DNA of 64,000 bases from Flavobacteriales bacterium UBA5040. Its GTDB lineage: Bacteria > Bacteroidota > Bacteroidia > Flavobacteriales > Weeksellaceae. The stretch lies in contig DIBY01000028.1 of assembly GCA_002415135.1 (NCBI GenBank), forward strand, positions 124,001-188,000, written 5' to 3'. The notes below the pieces were generated by a model. That model saw only the letters and a list, made by a program, of their open reading frames with translations, ran no database searches and was not told where the DNA came from. The position numbers and the translations under genes are program-made. This document shows, piece by piece, positions 43,182 to 51,777 of the stretch (within the stretch, counting starts at the first letter, position 1; every line of letters begins with the position of its first letter).

Positions 43182-44315
43182 TTACATTTTACGAAGCAAC
43201 GGGCTCTGACGATATCGTTCTTCCTGATATTCGTCGTAAAGTTTTTGTAAAGTCTCTGAAATCTTTTCAAATCCAATATCAAATCCCCATTGCAATAAAC
43301 CTTTCGGATAATTCACGCCTTTTTGCATCGCTAATTCTAGGGCTTCGTCGTTGGCAATTCCGAGTCGTTTTGCTTCTACGGCTTCGTTGATTAACATTGA
43401 TATAATGCGCATGAAAACTTCTTGATACAATTCTTCATCTTTTTCTGGAGCAGGTTTTTCTGCATTTTCAGCATAATCATAAAAGCCTTTTCCAGTCTTT
43501 CGACCGTGTAATTTGGCCTCGCTCATTCTTTGTTGCAGCAAACTCGGTTTGTATTTCGGATCGTAGAAATAATCAGCGTAAACCGTTTTGGTTACTGAGA
43601 AATTGACATCAATTCCGATGAGATCCATCAGTTCAAACGGTCCCATTTTGAAATTTCCTAAAGTCCGCATCGCATCATCAACCTGTTCGGGAGTCGCAAT
43701 ATTTTCTTCTGCTATTCTTAGTGCTTCACCATAAAACGGACGCGCAATTCGGTTCACAATAAATCCAGGAACATCTTTCGCAATTACAGGAGTTTTTCCC
43801 CAACTTTCCATTAAAGCAGTAATTTCATGTGCTAAAGTTTTCTCAGTTAATAAACCTGGAATCACTTCTACCAAAGGCATTAAAGGAGCCGGGTTGAAAA
43901 AGTGAATTCCAATAAAACGTTTCGGATTCTTTAATTCAGATGATAGGGAAGTTATCGAAATAGAAGAAGTATTGCTCGAAATAATGCATTTCTCAGAAAC
44001 AATTTCTTCTAACTGCTGAAAAACTTTAGTTTTAATTTCTTTGTTTTCAATAATGGCTTCAATCACCAAATCACAATCTTTGAAATCCTGAAGCTCCGAA
44101 CAAGGCTTTATTTTACAGAAAATATCTTCGCTTTTTTCTTCTGTAATTTTTTGTTTTTCTACTAATCTGCCCAGAATCTTTTTAAGACTTACTAAAGACT
44201 TTGCTGTTTGTGCAGAATTTTGGTCATATAGGAAAACCTCACAACCAGACGTTGCCGCAACTTGTGCAATCCCTATTCCCATGGTTCCAGACCCGATAAT
44301 TCCAACGTTTTTCAT
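43182..44315 (-). CDS. paaH: 3-hydroxyacyl-CoA dehydrogenase PaaH type
   Basis: This enzyme oxidises 3-hydroxyadipyl-CoA (or 3-hydroxybutyryl-CoA) with NAD in the lower phenylacetate pathway. The 377-residue protein has the Rossmann motif GIIGSGTMGIGIAQVAA near residues 4-20, the substrate-region SNTSSISIT, catalytic HFFNPAPLMPLVEV near 138-151, and NRIARPFYGEAL. The final segment after residue 295 adds a second domain of the family. It is translationally coupled to the GLPGLI gene upstream (one-base overlap). Confidence 0.9.
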   Translation of the reverse strand: MKNVGIIGSGTMGIGIAQVAATSGCEVFLYDQNSAQTAKSLVSLKKILGRLVEKQKITEEKSEDIFCKIKPCSELQDFKDCDLVIEAIIENKEIKTKVFQQLEEIVSEKCIISSNTSSISITSLSSELKNPKRFIGIHFFNPAPLMPLVEVIPGLLTEKTLAHEITALMESWGKTPVIAKDVPGFIVNRIARPFYGEALRIAEENIATPEQVDDAMRTLGNFKMGPFELMDLIGIDVNFSVTKTVYADYFYDPKYKPSLLQQRMSEAKLHGRKTGKGFYDYAENAEKPAPEKDEELYQEVFMRIISMLINEAVEAKRLGIANDEALELAMQKGVNYPKGLLQWGFDIGFEKISETLQKLYDEYQEERYRQSPLLRKM

Positions 44316-45127
44316 TATTTAATTAGATCGATTTCAATGATGTTATTGTCTTTTTTAAGTTCTTCCAGCATTTTTTTTTCAGTACTCCTGATCATATCTG
44401 CATATTTTGCATCAGGAAATCTTTTCTTTAGAGCGATCGCTGGATATTTTCTATTTTCCTTAAATACTTTTTCAAATTTCACGTAAGGAATGGTGATCCG
44501 GCGATTGCCAGCATTTTCTGGATATACAAAATGATAATTCAAATTTTTAATCCCATTTAATTCAAATCGGTGACTTTTAGACTCGTCTTCTATTTTTACG
44601 ATTAAGCCTGGCAAACCTTTAAACTTGTAAGGACCATCTTGAAAAGGAATATCTTTTGTGAACCAAGCTATCCATTTTCTACCACCAAATTCTGCGGTAG
44701 CTTTTTGAGCTTTATAATCTAAAACAGAGATATACTCTGGGTAAAGTTTCCATTTTAAATCAATATTTTCCTGAACTAAGTAATCAGATTCTGCAATCTT
44801 TGTCAGATATTCAATCGTATTAGAATTGCTTTTTTTAACTACGCGATCTCTTATATTTATTTTATTTCTTTTTTGTGGTGGAGCAGGTGGTTTAAGAAAA
44901 TAAGATCCATCTTTGATTTCTGCGTGTATGGTAGAATCTGAAACAAATTGTTCGTAATTAAAATATTCAGATTTTTCATGATCGATATTTAAAACCATTA
45001 TCGCAGAAAAATGAACTGCTTTTTCCGTAGAATCAGGTACCGTAATATATTCGTATAGAAACTGTTTTGTTTGTGCAAAATAAAAATTTGCGATCAAAAT
45101 TAATAAAATTACCTTAAGTTTTTTCAT
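44315..45127 (-). CDS. GLPGLI family secreted protein inside the paa cluster
   Basis: This 270-residue protein has a signal peptide ending YFAQ and the family signature PFQDGPYKFKGLPGLIVKIEDESKSHRF near residue 160-185. It is a paralog of the 19774 gene. Its stop overlaps the paaH start by one base, so it lies within the paa transcript, between paaG (95 bases) and paaH. No role in phenylacetate catabolism is known for the family, so this looks like a gene inserted in the operon. Confidence 0.88.
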   Translation of the reverse strand: MKKLKVILLILIANFYFAQTKQFLYEYITVPDSTEKAVHFSAIMVLNIDHEKSEYFNYEQFVSDSTIHAEIKDGSYFLKPPAPPQKRNKINIRDRVVKKSNSNTIEYLTKIAESDYLVQENIDLKWKLYPEYISVLDYKAQKATAEFGGRKWIAWFTKDIPFQDGPYKFKGLPGLIVKIEDESKSHRFELNGIKNLNYHFVYPENAGNRRITIPYVKFEKVFKENRKYPAIALKKRFPDAKYADMIRSTEKKMLEELKKDNNIIEIDLIK

Positions 45128-45133
45128 TCAATT

Positions 45134-45219
45134 TCTGTAAGATGTTGATTTGATGATGTATTAATGTGTTGATGCGTTGATGAGAGAATCGTCAAATTAC
45201 CACATTATCACATCATCAT
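45134..45219. repeat. Intergenic imperfect inverted repeat (GATG-type)
   Basis: The gap between paaG and the GLPGLI gene reads GTTGATTTGATGATGTATT and later its near-reverse complement built on CATTATCACATCATCATA. Similar pieces occur at 46020-46057 and 46141-46175. It looks like a degenerate intergenic repeat, not a gene. Confidence 0.5.
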
Positions 45220-45221
45220 AT

Positions 45222-46019
45222 TTATTTTCCGGTATATTCCGGTGTTCTTTTTTCTAAAAATGCAGAAACTCCTTCCATAAAATCTGCTGATTCTGCGGCG
45301 GTTTGCTGCAATATTCCTTCAAGATCTAACTGTTGACTGAGCGTATTATCATAAGATTCGTTGAAGGCTTTTTTTGTTAAAGAGATTGCTTTCGTTGGTA
45401 AATTAGAAATCTGAGTTAAAACTTCCATAGCACTTTCTACGAAATTTTCATCTGGAAAAGCATCTGCAATTAAACCTAATTTTTTAGCATCTGTCGCCGT
45501 AATTTTCTTTCCTGTAAATGCTAAATAGTTGGCTTGCTGTCTTCCTAAAAGTTTTGGTAACCAATACGTACCGCCTGTATCCGGAATCAATCCGATATTA
45601 ACAAAAGCTTGAGAAAAATAAGAAGATTCCGTCGCTAAAGTAAAGTCACAAATCAAAGCCAACATCGCGCCGGCTCCAACTGCAGGGCCATTGACTAAAG
45701 AAATGACCGGTTTTCTGGCCTGAGCAATTTCTTTTACCAACGGATTGTAATAATCGATTACGATTCGCTGTATTACTCTTTCTTCATCAGGATCGTTGAA
45801 AGACATGGCGTCCTTCAAGTTTTGCCCCGAACAAAAAGCCTTACCGCGACCTGAAATTGCCAGGCAACGAACATTTTCATCGCGACTTCCATCATGAACG
45901 AAAGTGCGAAGTTCGCTAAGCGTAGTTTTATTTAAACTGTTAAATGTTTTCTCATCGTTAAGATAAGCGATCAATAATTTCCCGTCAAGGTGAGATTCTA
46001 TTTCGAGTTGCGTGTACAT
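45222..46019 (-). CDS. paaG: Enoyl-CoA hydratase/isomerase, PaaG type
   Basis: PaaG isomerises the ring epoxide of phenylacetyl-CoA to the oxepin, or acts later as an enoyl-CoA isomerase. The 265-residue crotonase-fold protein has GRGKAFCSGQNLKD near residues 54-67, the oxyanion segment NGPAVGAGAMLALICDF, and IPDTGGTYWLPKLLG. These fit the PaaG group. It lies between paaD and the GLPGLI gene. Confidence 0.88.
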   Translation of the reverse strand: MYTQLEIESHLDGKLLIAYLNDEKTFNSLNKTTLSELRTFVHDGSRDENVRCLAISGRGKAFCSGQNLKDAMSFNDPDEERVIQRIVIDYYNPLVKEIAQARKPVISLVNGPAVGAGAMLALICDFTLATESSYFSQAFVNIGLIPDTGGTYWLPKLLGRQQANYLAFTGKKITATDAKKLGLIADAFPDENFVESAMEVLTQISNLPTKAISLTKKAFNESYDNTLSQQLDLEGILQQTAAESADFMEGVSAFLEKRTPEYTGK

Positions 46020-46177
46020 ATTAAAGTGTTGATTTGATAATGTGTTAATGTGATCAGGTTTTTCCGATTATTAATTGGGTTTTAACAAAGATAAAGGTTT
46101 AATTATATTTAAAATAATGCTTTGAATAATGCTTTTTCAATCATCAAATAAGCACATGGTCAAATCATCAAATCACT
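46020..46177. repeat. Intergenic repeats between paaD and paaG
   Basis: TTGATTTGATAATGTGTTAA near the left end and ATGGTCAAATCATCAAATCA near the right end form a loose inverted pair. The region has no ORF. Confidence 0.45.
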
Positions 46178-46654
46178 TTAATGACATTTAAAATAATCGA
46201 AAGGCTCCAAACAATCGTTACATTGATAACTCGCCTTGCAAAGTGTAGAACCAAACCGGCTGATCTGCTTCGTGTTTTCTGACCCGCATCTCGGACATTT
46301 CTTTGGAACATTTAAATGATCTTCGTGATTGCCTTTTTCAGGCGGCGTAATTCCGTAAACGCGAAGTTTTTCTCTGGCTTCGTCGGTGATCCAATCCGTT
46401 GTCCAAATGGGAGCTATCTTGGTGATCACTTTAGCCTGAATTCCTTCTTCTTTAAATAGTTTTATAATATCTTCTTCAATATTAAACATCGCCGGACAAG
46501 CCGAATAAGTGGGCGTAATCACGATTTCCACTTCTGTATCGGAAACCATTTTTGCTTCCCGAACGATGCCGAGTTCCACAATGTTGATCACTGGAATTTC
46601 GGGATCGGGAATTTGAGAAAGAATTTCGAATAAGTCGTTTTCTATTTTAACCAC
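46178..46654 (-). CDS. paaD: Phenylacetyl-CoA epoxidase accessory subunit PaaD
   Basis: PaaD is a MIP18-like protein that helps mature the iron-sulfur reductase of phenylacetyl-CoA epoxidase. The 158-residue protein begins at GTG 46654 (alternative GTG at 46678, no ATG available) with LSQIPDPEIPVINIVELGIV, contains TPTYSACPAM, and ends in a zinc ribbon (CPRCGSENTKQ and CNDCLEPFDYFKCH). The choice of start is uncertain by eight residues. It lies downstream of paaC with a 190-base repeat-containing gap. Confidence 0.87.
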   Translation of the reverse strand: MVKIENDLFEILSQIPDPEIPVINIVELGIVREAKMVSDTEVEIVITPTYSACPAMFNIEEDIIKLFKEEGIQAKVITKIAPIWTTDWITDEAREKLRVYGITPPEKGNHEDHLNVPKKCPRCGSENTKQISRFGSTLCKASYQCNDCLEPFDYFKCH

Positions 46655-46850
46655 GGAATTATAATTTTTTTTAACCACAAAGTCACAAAAGTATTATGAT
46701 TGTTAAAGTGAAAATGATGTTTTTGAAAGTTTACAAAATAGTAATTGAAATCTTCAACCAAAAAGTGACAAAAATTTTAAATAATGCAATTACTGAATAA
46801 AGTTCATAAAAGCTAAAATTAATTTTCAACTATCAACTATCAACTGAAAT
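46655..46850. repeat. Gap between paaC and paaD with short tandem repeats
   Basis: The gap contains TTAACCACAAAGTCACAAAA on one side and CAACTATCAACTATCAACTG near 46826-46846. These are common flavobacterial intergenic repeats. No gene is seen. Confidence 0.5.
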
Positions 46851-47600
46851 TTACCAGGCGCAGTTTGGATACGTTTTTTGCATAAACTGCAATTCACATA
46901 AAATAAATCCAAAATATTCTGTGTGATAACCGGTTCTGGAACCTTTTTGCATGAAATCATTTTCAGGGATTTCAATACCGAAGTTTTGGAAATCTTCAGT
47001 AACTGTGTTCGTCCACTGTTCCTCAATTTCTTTTCCATCAGGTACCAAATCTAATTTTACCAGATCTTCTTCGCCCGGAGTTTCAGCAAACATTCCGCCG
47101 GTATATTCCCAAAGATTTTCAACTGCATTTTTTACTCGAGTTTTACTTTCTTCGGTTCCGCCTGCAAACATTTTGATCCAGGTTGACGTGTGCGTGTAAT
47201 GATATTTTACTTCTTTCAAAGATTTCTCAGCGATGGCAGCAATTTGTTCGTCGCTGCTTTTCATTAATTCTGCGTAAAGAATTTTCTGATAAACCGAAAA
47301 GAAATAAACTTTCAAGATCGTGTTCGCATAATCACCATTTTGAAGTTCTGATAACTGACAATTCAGATATTCTTTTTCCAAACGAAGGAACGCTAAATCG
47401 TCCTCCGATTTTCCAAGATCCTGAATTTGCGCTGCGTATTTATAAAAATTATTCGATTGTCCGAGATAATCTAAAGCGATATTCGTCAAGGCGATATCTT
47501 CTTCCAGATAAGGTCCTTGTCCGCACAGTTCGCCCAGTCTTTGACCAAAGATCAAAGTATCATCGGCTAATTTTAAAGTATAATTAAAAAGTGGATTCAT
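46851..47600 (-). CDS. paaC: Phenylacetyl-CoA epoxidase structural subunit PaaC
   Basis: PaaC pairs with PaaA in the diiron epoxidase and stabilises it. The 249-residue protein has the family segments LKLADDTLIFGQRLGELCGQGP, EEDIALTNIALDYLGQSN, and KEVKYHYTHTSTWIKMFAGGTEES. It is directly upstream of the paaD block and downstream of paaB with an 86-base gap. PaaC lacks the complete diiron site and needs PaaA, which is absent from the neighbourhood. Confidence 0.9.
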   Translation of the reverse strand: MNPLFNYTLKLADDTLIFGQRLGELCGQGPYLEEDIALTNIALDYLGQSNNFYKYAAQIQDLGKSEDDLAFLRLEKEYLNCQLSELQNGDYANTILKVYFFSVYQKILYAELMKSSDEQIAAIAEKSLKEVKYHYTHTSTWIKMFAGGTEESKTRVKNAVENLWEYTGGMFAETPGEEDLVKLDLVPDGKEIEEQWTNTVTEDFQNFGIEIPENDFMQKGSRTGYHTEYFGFILCELQFMQKTYPNCAW

Positions 47601-47686
47601 TTATTATTTGTTGGGTGTTAGATGTTAGGTGTTGGATGTTCGGTGTTGTCAAAAACATCTGACATCCTACATCCATCATCTTGCAT
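47601..47686. repeat. Short inverted/tandem repeat between paaB and paaC
   Basis: TGTTAGATGTTAGGTGTTGG and, on the other side of the gap, ACATCCTACATCCATCATCT form a degenerate inverted pair with units of about eight bases. Confidence 0.45.
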
Positions 47687-47968
47687 TTACATGTTTTTCA
47701 CATCATTTGGGATTTCGTAAAAAGTCGGATGGCGATAAAGTTTATCATCTGCCGGATCGAAAAATGCTTCTTTATCAATTCCTTCCGAAGTCACCAAATA
47801 TTTACTTGGAACGACCCAAATTGAAGTTCCTTCCATTCTTCTGGTGTAGACATCTCTTGCTGCCTGCAAAGCCATTTCAGCCGTTGCTGCCTGTACGATG
47901 CCTGCGTGTTTGTGGGAAAGTCCCGGTTTTGTTTGAATAAAAACTTCCCACATATCTAAGTTGCTCAT
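47687..47968 (-). CDS. paaB: Phenylacetyl-CoA epoxidase subunit PaaB
   Basis: PaaB is the small subunit that bridges PaaAC units of the ring epoxidase. The 93-residue protein starts at ATG 47968 (MSNLDMWEVFIQTKPGLSHK), the typical PaaB N-terminus; an upstream in-frame extension is not family-like. RDVYTRRMEGTSIWVVP follows. It is the first paa gene on this strand: the next gene upstream is a DUF695 gene, 36 bases away, where paaA would normally stand. Confidence 0.9.
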   Translation of the reverse strand: MSNLDMWEVFIQTKPGLSHKHAGIVQAATAEMALQAARDVYTRRMEGTSIWVVPSKYLVTSEGIDKEAFFDPADDKLYRHPTFYEIPNDVKNM

Positions 47969-48003
47969 TGCTGTAAATTTTATGGTTTTAAAGATAAAGA
48001 TTT

Positions 48004-49074
48004 TTAATGAATTCCGTATCGTTCGAATGATTGCCAATACTTATCTTTATATATTTCAAAAGACATATCGTAGTCAGGATATTTTTCAACCGTTTCTGCC
48101 AGAACTTTTGAGATCTTTCGGAAGTCTTTGCTGACGAAATAAATTTCTCTAATATTATCGGCAGTTTCCCGACCGAGATTTAAATTTCCTTCTTCGGTTT
48201 TCAATTCAAGCGTCATTTCATCTTCAATCAAATTAAAAAGGTCGTAGTCTTTATCATCTGGGAAACCATTGTCCTCATCACCTTGATATTTAATTCTTAA
48301 AACCGAAATCCACGGATGCGAAGCTTTCTTATCCCACTGCAATAAATCGACATTAACAGTCGCGAGCATGGGAAAGCCATTTTCCAAAGTTCCTTCTAAT
48401 AGTGAATAGGAATCTTCGGTAGTTTTAATGGTTGCAGCGTCATACTTTTCTGTAAATTCTCTTTCTCGCCAGCTCAAAAAATCTTTTAACTTTTCAATGG
48501 GAATCAATTCTTTCTCAGCGTCATTTTTATTGGATATACTAAAGTTGTCGATTTGAGTAACGAAATTAAGCTCCCCTAAATAATTGTCAATAAAGAGATA
48601 AGTTCCGTTAATGACTTCATTTTCATTTTGATCGTTTAAATCATCATGGACGAAAATTAAATCAATTTCATCAGGATAATCTTCATCGTCATTCGAGTAA
48701 AAATAGATATTTTCTTTGCTGAAAATATGATCGCCTATTCTGAGATTTACATCTTCAATATCAGATTCTGGTTTGAGCGCCGTGAATTTCCAATTTTCAA
48801 GTGCTGGAGAAGCTGCCACGAGTTCTTGGGCGTAAACGATATCTTTAATATTTCCGTCGACGGTGATAATGAGTTCAGCCGTAGAGTCATCATGCATTCC
48901 GGCCAATAAGAAAAATTGTTCATTCAACTCTTTCAGCTTGTGTAGGGTTAAATCCAGAAAATTTTCTTCTATATTATCCTCATCTTTCAATATACTGAAA
49001 AATTCTTTTTCTTTGGTTTCAAACCAATTCCAAAACTCTTGAAATGAATGATTACTTATAATTTCTGCGCTCAT
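48004..49074 (-). CDS. DUF695-like protein of unknown function
   Basis: This 356-residue protein has no signal peptide. The C-terminal third has the pattern HPWISVLRIKYQGDEDNGFP and a long acidic part typical of DUF695-type proteins, while the N-terminal 200 residues are acidic and helix-rich. The start overlaps the stop of hutI by four bases, so both are on one transcript. Function unknown. Its only notable context is between hutI and paaB. Confidence 0.65.
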   Translation of the reverse strand: MSAEIISNHSFQEFWNWFETKEKEFFSILKDEDNIEENFLDLTLHKLKELNEQFFLLAGMHDDSTAELIITVDGNIKDIVYAQELVAASPALENWKFTALKPESDIEDVNLRIGDHIFSKENIYFYSNDDEDYPDEIDLIFVHDDLNDQNENEVINGTYLFIDNYLGELNFVTQIDNFSISNKNDAEKELIPIEKLKDFLSWREREFTEKYDAATIKTTEDSYSLLEGTLENGFPMLATVNVDLLQWDKKASHPWISVLRIKYQGDEDNGFPDDKDYDLFNLIEDEMTLELKTEEGNLNLGRETADNIREIYFVSKDFRKISKVLAETVEKYPDYDMSFEIYKDKYWQSFERYGIH

Positions 49075-50303
49075 AAAATTTGTTTTTCTCCTTCAATATA
49101 AACGGCTGCCGCTTTCAAGCTTCCCTGGTGATAAAAAACGTTTTGGAAATTATCAGTTTTAAAAGTAACGAAATCTGCTTTCTTTCCTTTTTCCAAAGTT
49201 CCCCGGTCTTCTAAATTTACGGCATAAGCTGAACGGAAAGTTATTCCCGCCAAAACTTCCGCCGTTGACAGTTTCTCGAAAGTTGCTAAAATACTTGCCT
49301 GAGTAATTAAATTTCCCATCGGTGCAGAACCTGGATTCCAATCGGAAGCGATGGCTAGAATTCCGCCGGCATCTAAAATTTTTCTGGCGGGCGTAAATTT
49401 TTCACCTAAACCTAAACTCGCTCCAGGAAGTGCCGTTGCAACCGTATTCGATTTCGCTAAAAAATTAATTTCTTCATCAATGGTAGCTTCCAAATGATCT
49501 GCTGATTTTGCGCCAACTTCAACCGCAATTCTCGAACTTCCAGAAGTGAATTGATCAGCGTGAACCGTAGTTTCAAAACCCATTTCCTTTGCTTTTAATA
49601 AAAATGATTTACTTTCTTCTGGTAGAAACGCTGATTTTTCTATAAAAATATCAACACGTTTTGCGAGATTTTCTTCTTTTACTTTGGGTAAAATTTCCTC
49701 TAAAATATATTGTAAATATTCCTCGGAGCTTCCTTGGAAATCTCTCGGTTTTAAATGCGCAGAAAGACAGGTCGGAACCAAAGTCGCTTTGGTAAAAGTT
49801 TGTGCTTTTTTAATGACACGCAACATTTTCAATTCGTTTTCAACGTCTAAACCGTAACCGGATTTTACTTCAATTGTCGTAATTCCCAATGAAATCAGGA
49901 AGTTGATTCTCTCTAAAATTGTCTTTAACAATTCCTCTTCGCTCGCTGCTCTGGTATGCTGAACGGAACTCCAAATTCCACCACCACTTTCTGCGATTTC
50001 TAAATAGGATTTTCCAGCATTTCGCATCGCAAAATCATTCGCACGATTTCCGCCAAAACAGATATGCGTGTGAGAATCTACGAAAGCCGGTAAACAGATT
50101 TGTTCACCTTCTATGTTTTCAATTTCAATATTGGGAAATTGATTTTTTAAATTTTGAAAAGAATCAGAAATTTCGATTTTTCCATCTTCAATTAGAAGTC
50201 CACCATCAACGATAATTTCAAGTTGATCATCTGAAAGCTTTCCACGAAGAGGAAGATTAGAGAGCGTTACAATTTGTTTGAAAGGTCCAATTAATTTCAT
50301 CAA
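49071..50303 (-). CDS. hutI: Imidazolonepropionase
   Basis: HutI hydrolyses imidazolonepropionate to formiminoglutamate in histidine degradation. The 410-residue amidohydrolase has the zinc site DSHTHICFGG near residues 75-84, the VKSGYGLD segment, and DHLEATIDEEI with SDWNPGSAPMGN near 320-330. The remaining hut genes are not in the window. It leads a transcript with the DUF695 gene. Confidence 0.93.
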   Translation of the reverse strand: MMKLIGPFKQIVTLSNLPLRGKLSDDQLEIIVDGGLLIEDGKIEISDSFQNLKNQFPNIEIENIEGEQICLPAFVDSHTHICFGGNRANDFAMRNAGKSYLEIAESGGGIWSSVQHTRAASEEELLKTILERINFLISLGITTIEVKSGYGLDVENELKMLRVIKKAQTFTKATLVPTCLSAHLKPRDFQGSSEEYLQYILEEILPKVKEENLAKRVDIFIEKSAFLPEESKSFLLKAKEMGFETTVHADQFTSGSSRIAVEVGAKSADHLEATIDEEINFLAKSNTVATALPGASLGLGEKFTPARKILDAGGILAIASDWNPGSAPMGNLITQASILATFEKLSTAEVLAGITFRSAYAVNLEDRGTLEKGKKADFVTFKTDNFQNVFYHQGSLKAAAVYIEGEKQIL

Positions 50304-50540
50304 GAAGATTTTTAAATATTTGTAAGTAGCATTTGAGAATTTATAAAAAAAAACTCAAACACATTAATAACATTAGCAAATTACATTTCTTAAATTTATT
50401 TGAGCACATTAGTTTGAAAAATCTTTGATTTTTATCTTTTGTGAACTTTTTTATTAAGATTATTTTTTCTTAAAACTTATGTGACTTAGGTGACTTAGGT
50501 GGTTGAAAAATCGAACATGCTGTGAACAATTTTTAGCAAT
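50304..50540. repeat. Intergenic repeat block between hutI and MFS gene
   Basis: The 237-base gap is AT-rich and contains tandem GTGACTTAGGTGACTTAGGT (50481-50500), reading on the minus strand as CACCTAAGT units, plus loose CACATTA repeats near 50360-50430. No gene or terminator with a clear stem was seen. Confidence 0.5.
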
Positions 50541-51686
50541 TTACTCAGTTTTCTTTAAATGATCGAAAACCATTTTGGATAGTGGAATAAACATCAAGCC
50601 AGCAACTATGAACGTAATGAACGCCCTTTGCAATCCAAAGGCACTTGCAATATAGCCAATAATCGGTGGTCCTAAAAACATGCCGACCGTCGAGTAGGTG
50701 CTGATAATGGAAATCACAATCGGAACGGAATATTTTTTAGCTTTACCAGCAAGGATCAGAGTCATCGGAAAAAGACCGGAAACGCCAAAACCCACCAGAC
50801 AAAAACCAATAAGAACCGGAACAATGGTTGGGAAGAGCGTAACGATAAGAACTCCAGAAACGATCAGGATAGAACTTACCATATACAGTTTTTGCATACC
50901 AAATCGCCCCATCAGATTGTCAATCGTCAACCTCGAAATCGTCATGCAAACCATGAACAGAAGATAACCGTATGTGAAAACTTCTTGATTAACAACTTCT
51001 TTTAAATAAACCCCATTCCAGTCATACATTCCGCCCTCGCAAATTGCGGCGAAAAAAACCATAAATCCCAGCAGGGAAATATATTTGCTGGGTTTTTGAA
51101 ATTTGAATGGATTGCTTGATTTGGCCTTGTCATTTTTAATGAGAAGAGGAAACATGGAAATAATCAGTACAATGCCAAACAACATCACCATCAAAAAATG
51201 CCAGAAAATAGGGATCTCATATTTGAGCATGATCGTAGAAAAAAGCACTCCTACGATACCGCCAATACTCCAAATACCATGAAATTTCCCCACGATCTTT
51301 TTTTCGAACTTTTCTTGTAGAGAGAGTGATTGCGTATTGATTGCAACATTTATAATTCGGAGAGATAAGGCAAATAAAAATAGCGAGACGATCAATCCAA
51401 CCAACGAAAAGCCCCAGCCTAGGGAAAATAGAGATAGTAGAAATAGTACACTTCCTAATTGGAGCGGAATCCTGCTGTTATATTTTGCGACCATCCAACC
51501 AGAAAGAGGAATGCCGATAATGGCACTTGCAGGCATGATCATTAATAAATTTCCTAATTCTCCTTCTGTAAGAGTGAAAATAGATTTGATCGTTGGTATT
51601 CTGGAGGCGAAAGTAGAAAAACAAATTCCAGACAAAAAGAAATAAGCCGATAGTGCAAATCTTTGCTTTTGAGGTGTTGAAAACAT
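50541..51686 (-). CDS. MFS transporter
   Basis: This 381-residue protein has about eleven to twelve hydrophobic helices and the MFS feature LPIPLSGWMVAKYNSRIP near residue 60 (loop 2-3). The fold and length match the FucP/sugar- or multidrug-type major facilitator family. Substrate cannot be read. The gene is single. A CAAAACTA sequence at 51694-51701 gives a minus-strand TAnnTTTG element right at the start. Confidence 0.87.
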   Translation of the reverse strand: MFSTPQKQRFALSAYFFLSGICFSTFASRIPTIKSIFTLTEGELGNLLMIMPASAIIGIPLSGWMVAKYNSRIPLQLGSVLFLLSLFSLGWGFSLVGLIVSLFLFALSLRIINVAINTQSLSLQEKFEKKIVGKFHGIWSIGGIVGVLFSTIMLKYEIPIFWHFLMVMLFGIVLIISMFPLLIKNDKAKSSNPFKFQKPSKYISLLGFMVFFAAICEGGMYDWNGVYLKEVVNQEVFTYGYLLFMVCMTISRLTIDNLMGRFGMQKLYMVSSILIVSGVLIVTLFPTIVPVLIGFCLVGFGVSGLFPMTLILAGKAKKYSVPIVISIISTYSTVGMFLGPPIIGYIASAFGLQRAFITFIVAGLMFIPLSKMVFDHLKKTE

Positions 51687-51777
51687 AATCGCGCAAAACT
51701 ACGAAATTAGAGCTCTAAATGGCGAGTGTTTTCGGCATTAATTGAGGAAGATTGAATTGCTTTTATTATAAAAAATT

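Noticed and set aside
46826..47038. Minus-strand ORF inside paaC
   Set aside because: It is a shifted-frame shadow of the paaC gene with no family features.
47183..47587. 134-codon plus-strand ORF over paaC
   Set aside because: Antisense to a well-identified gene, with atypical cysteine/arginine-rich composition.
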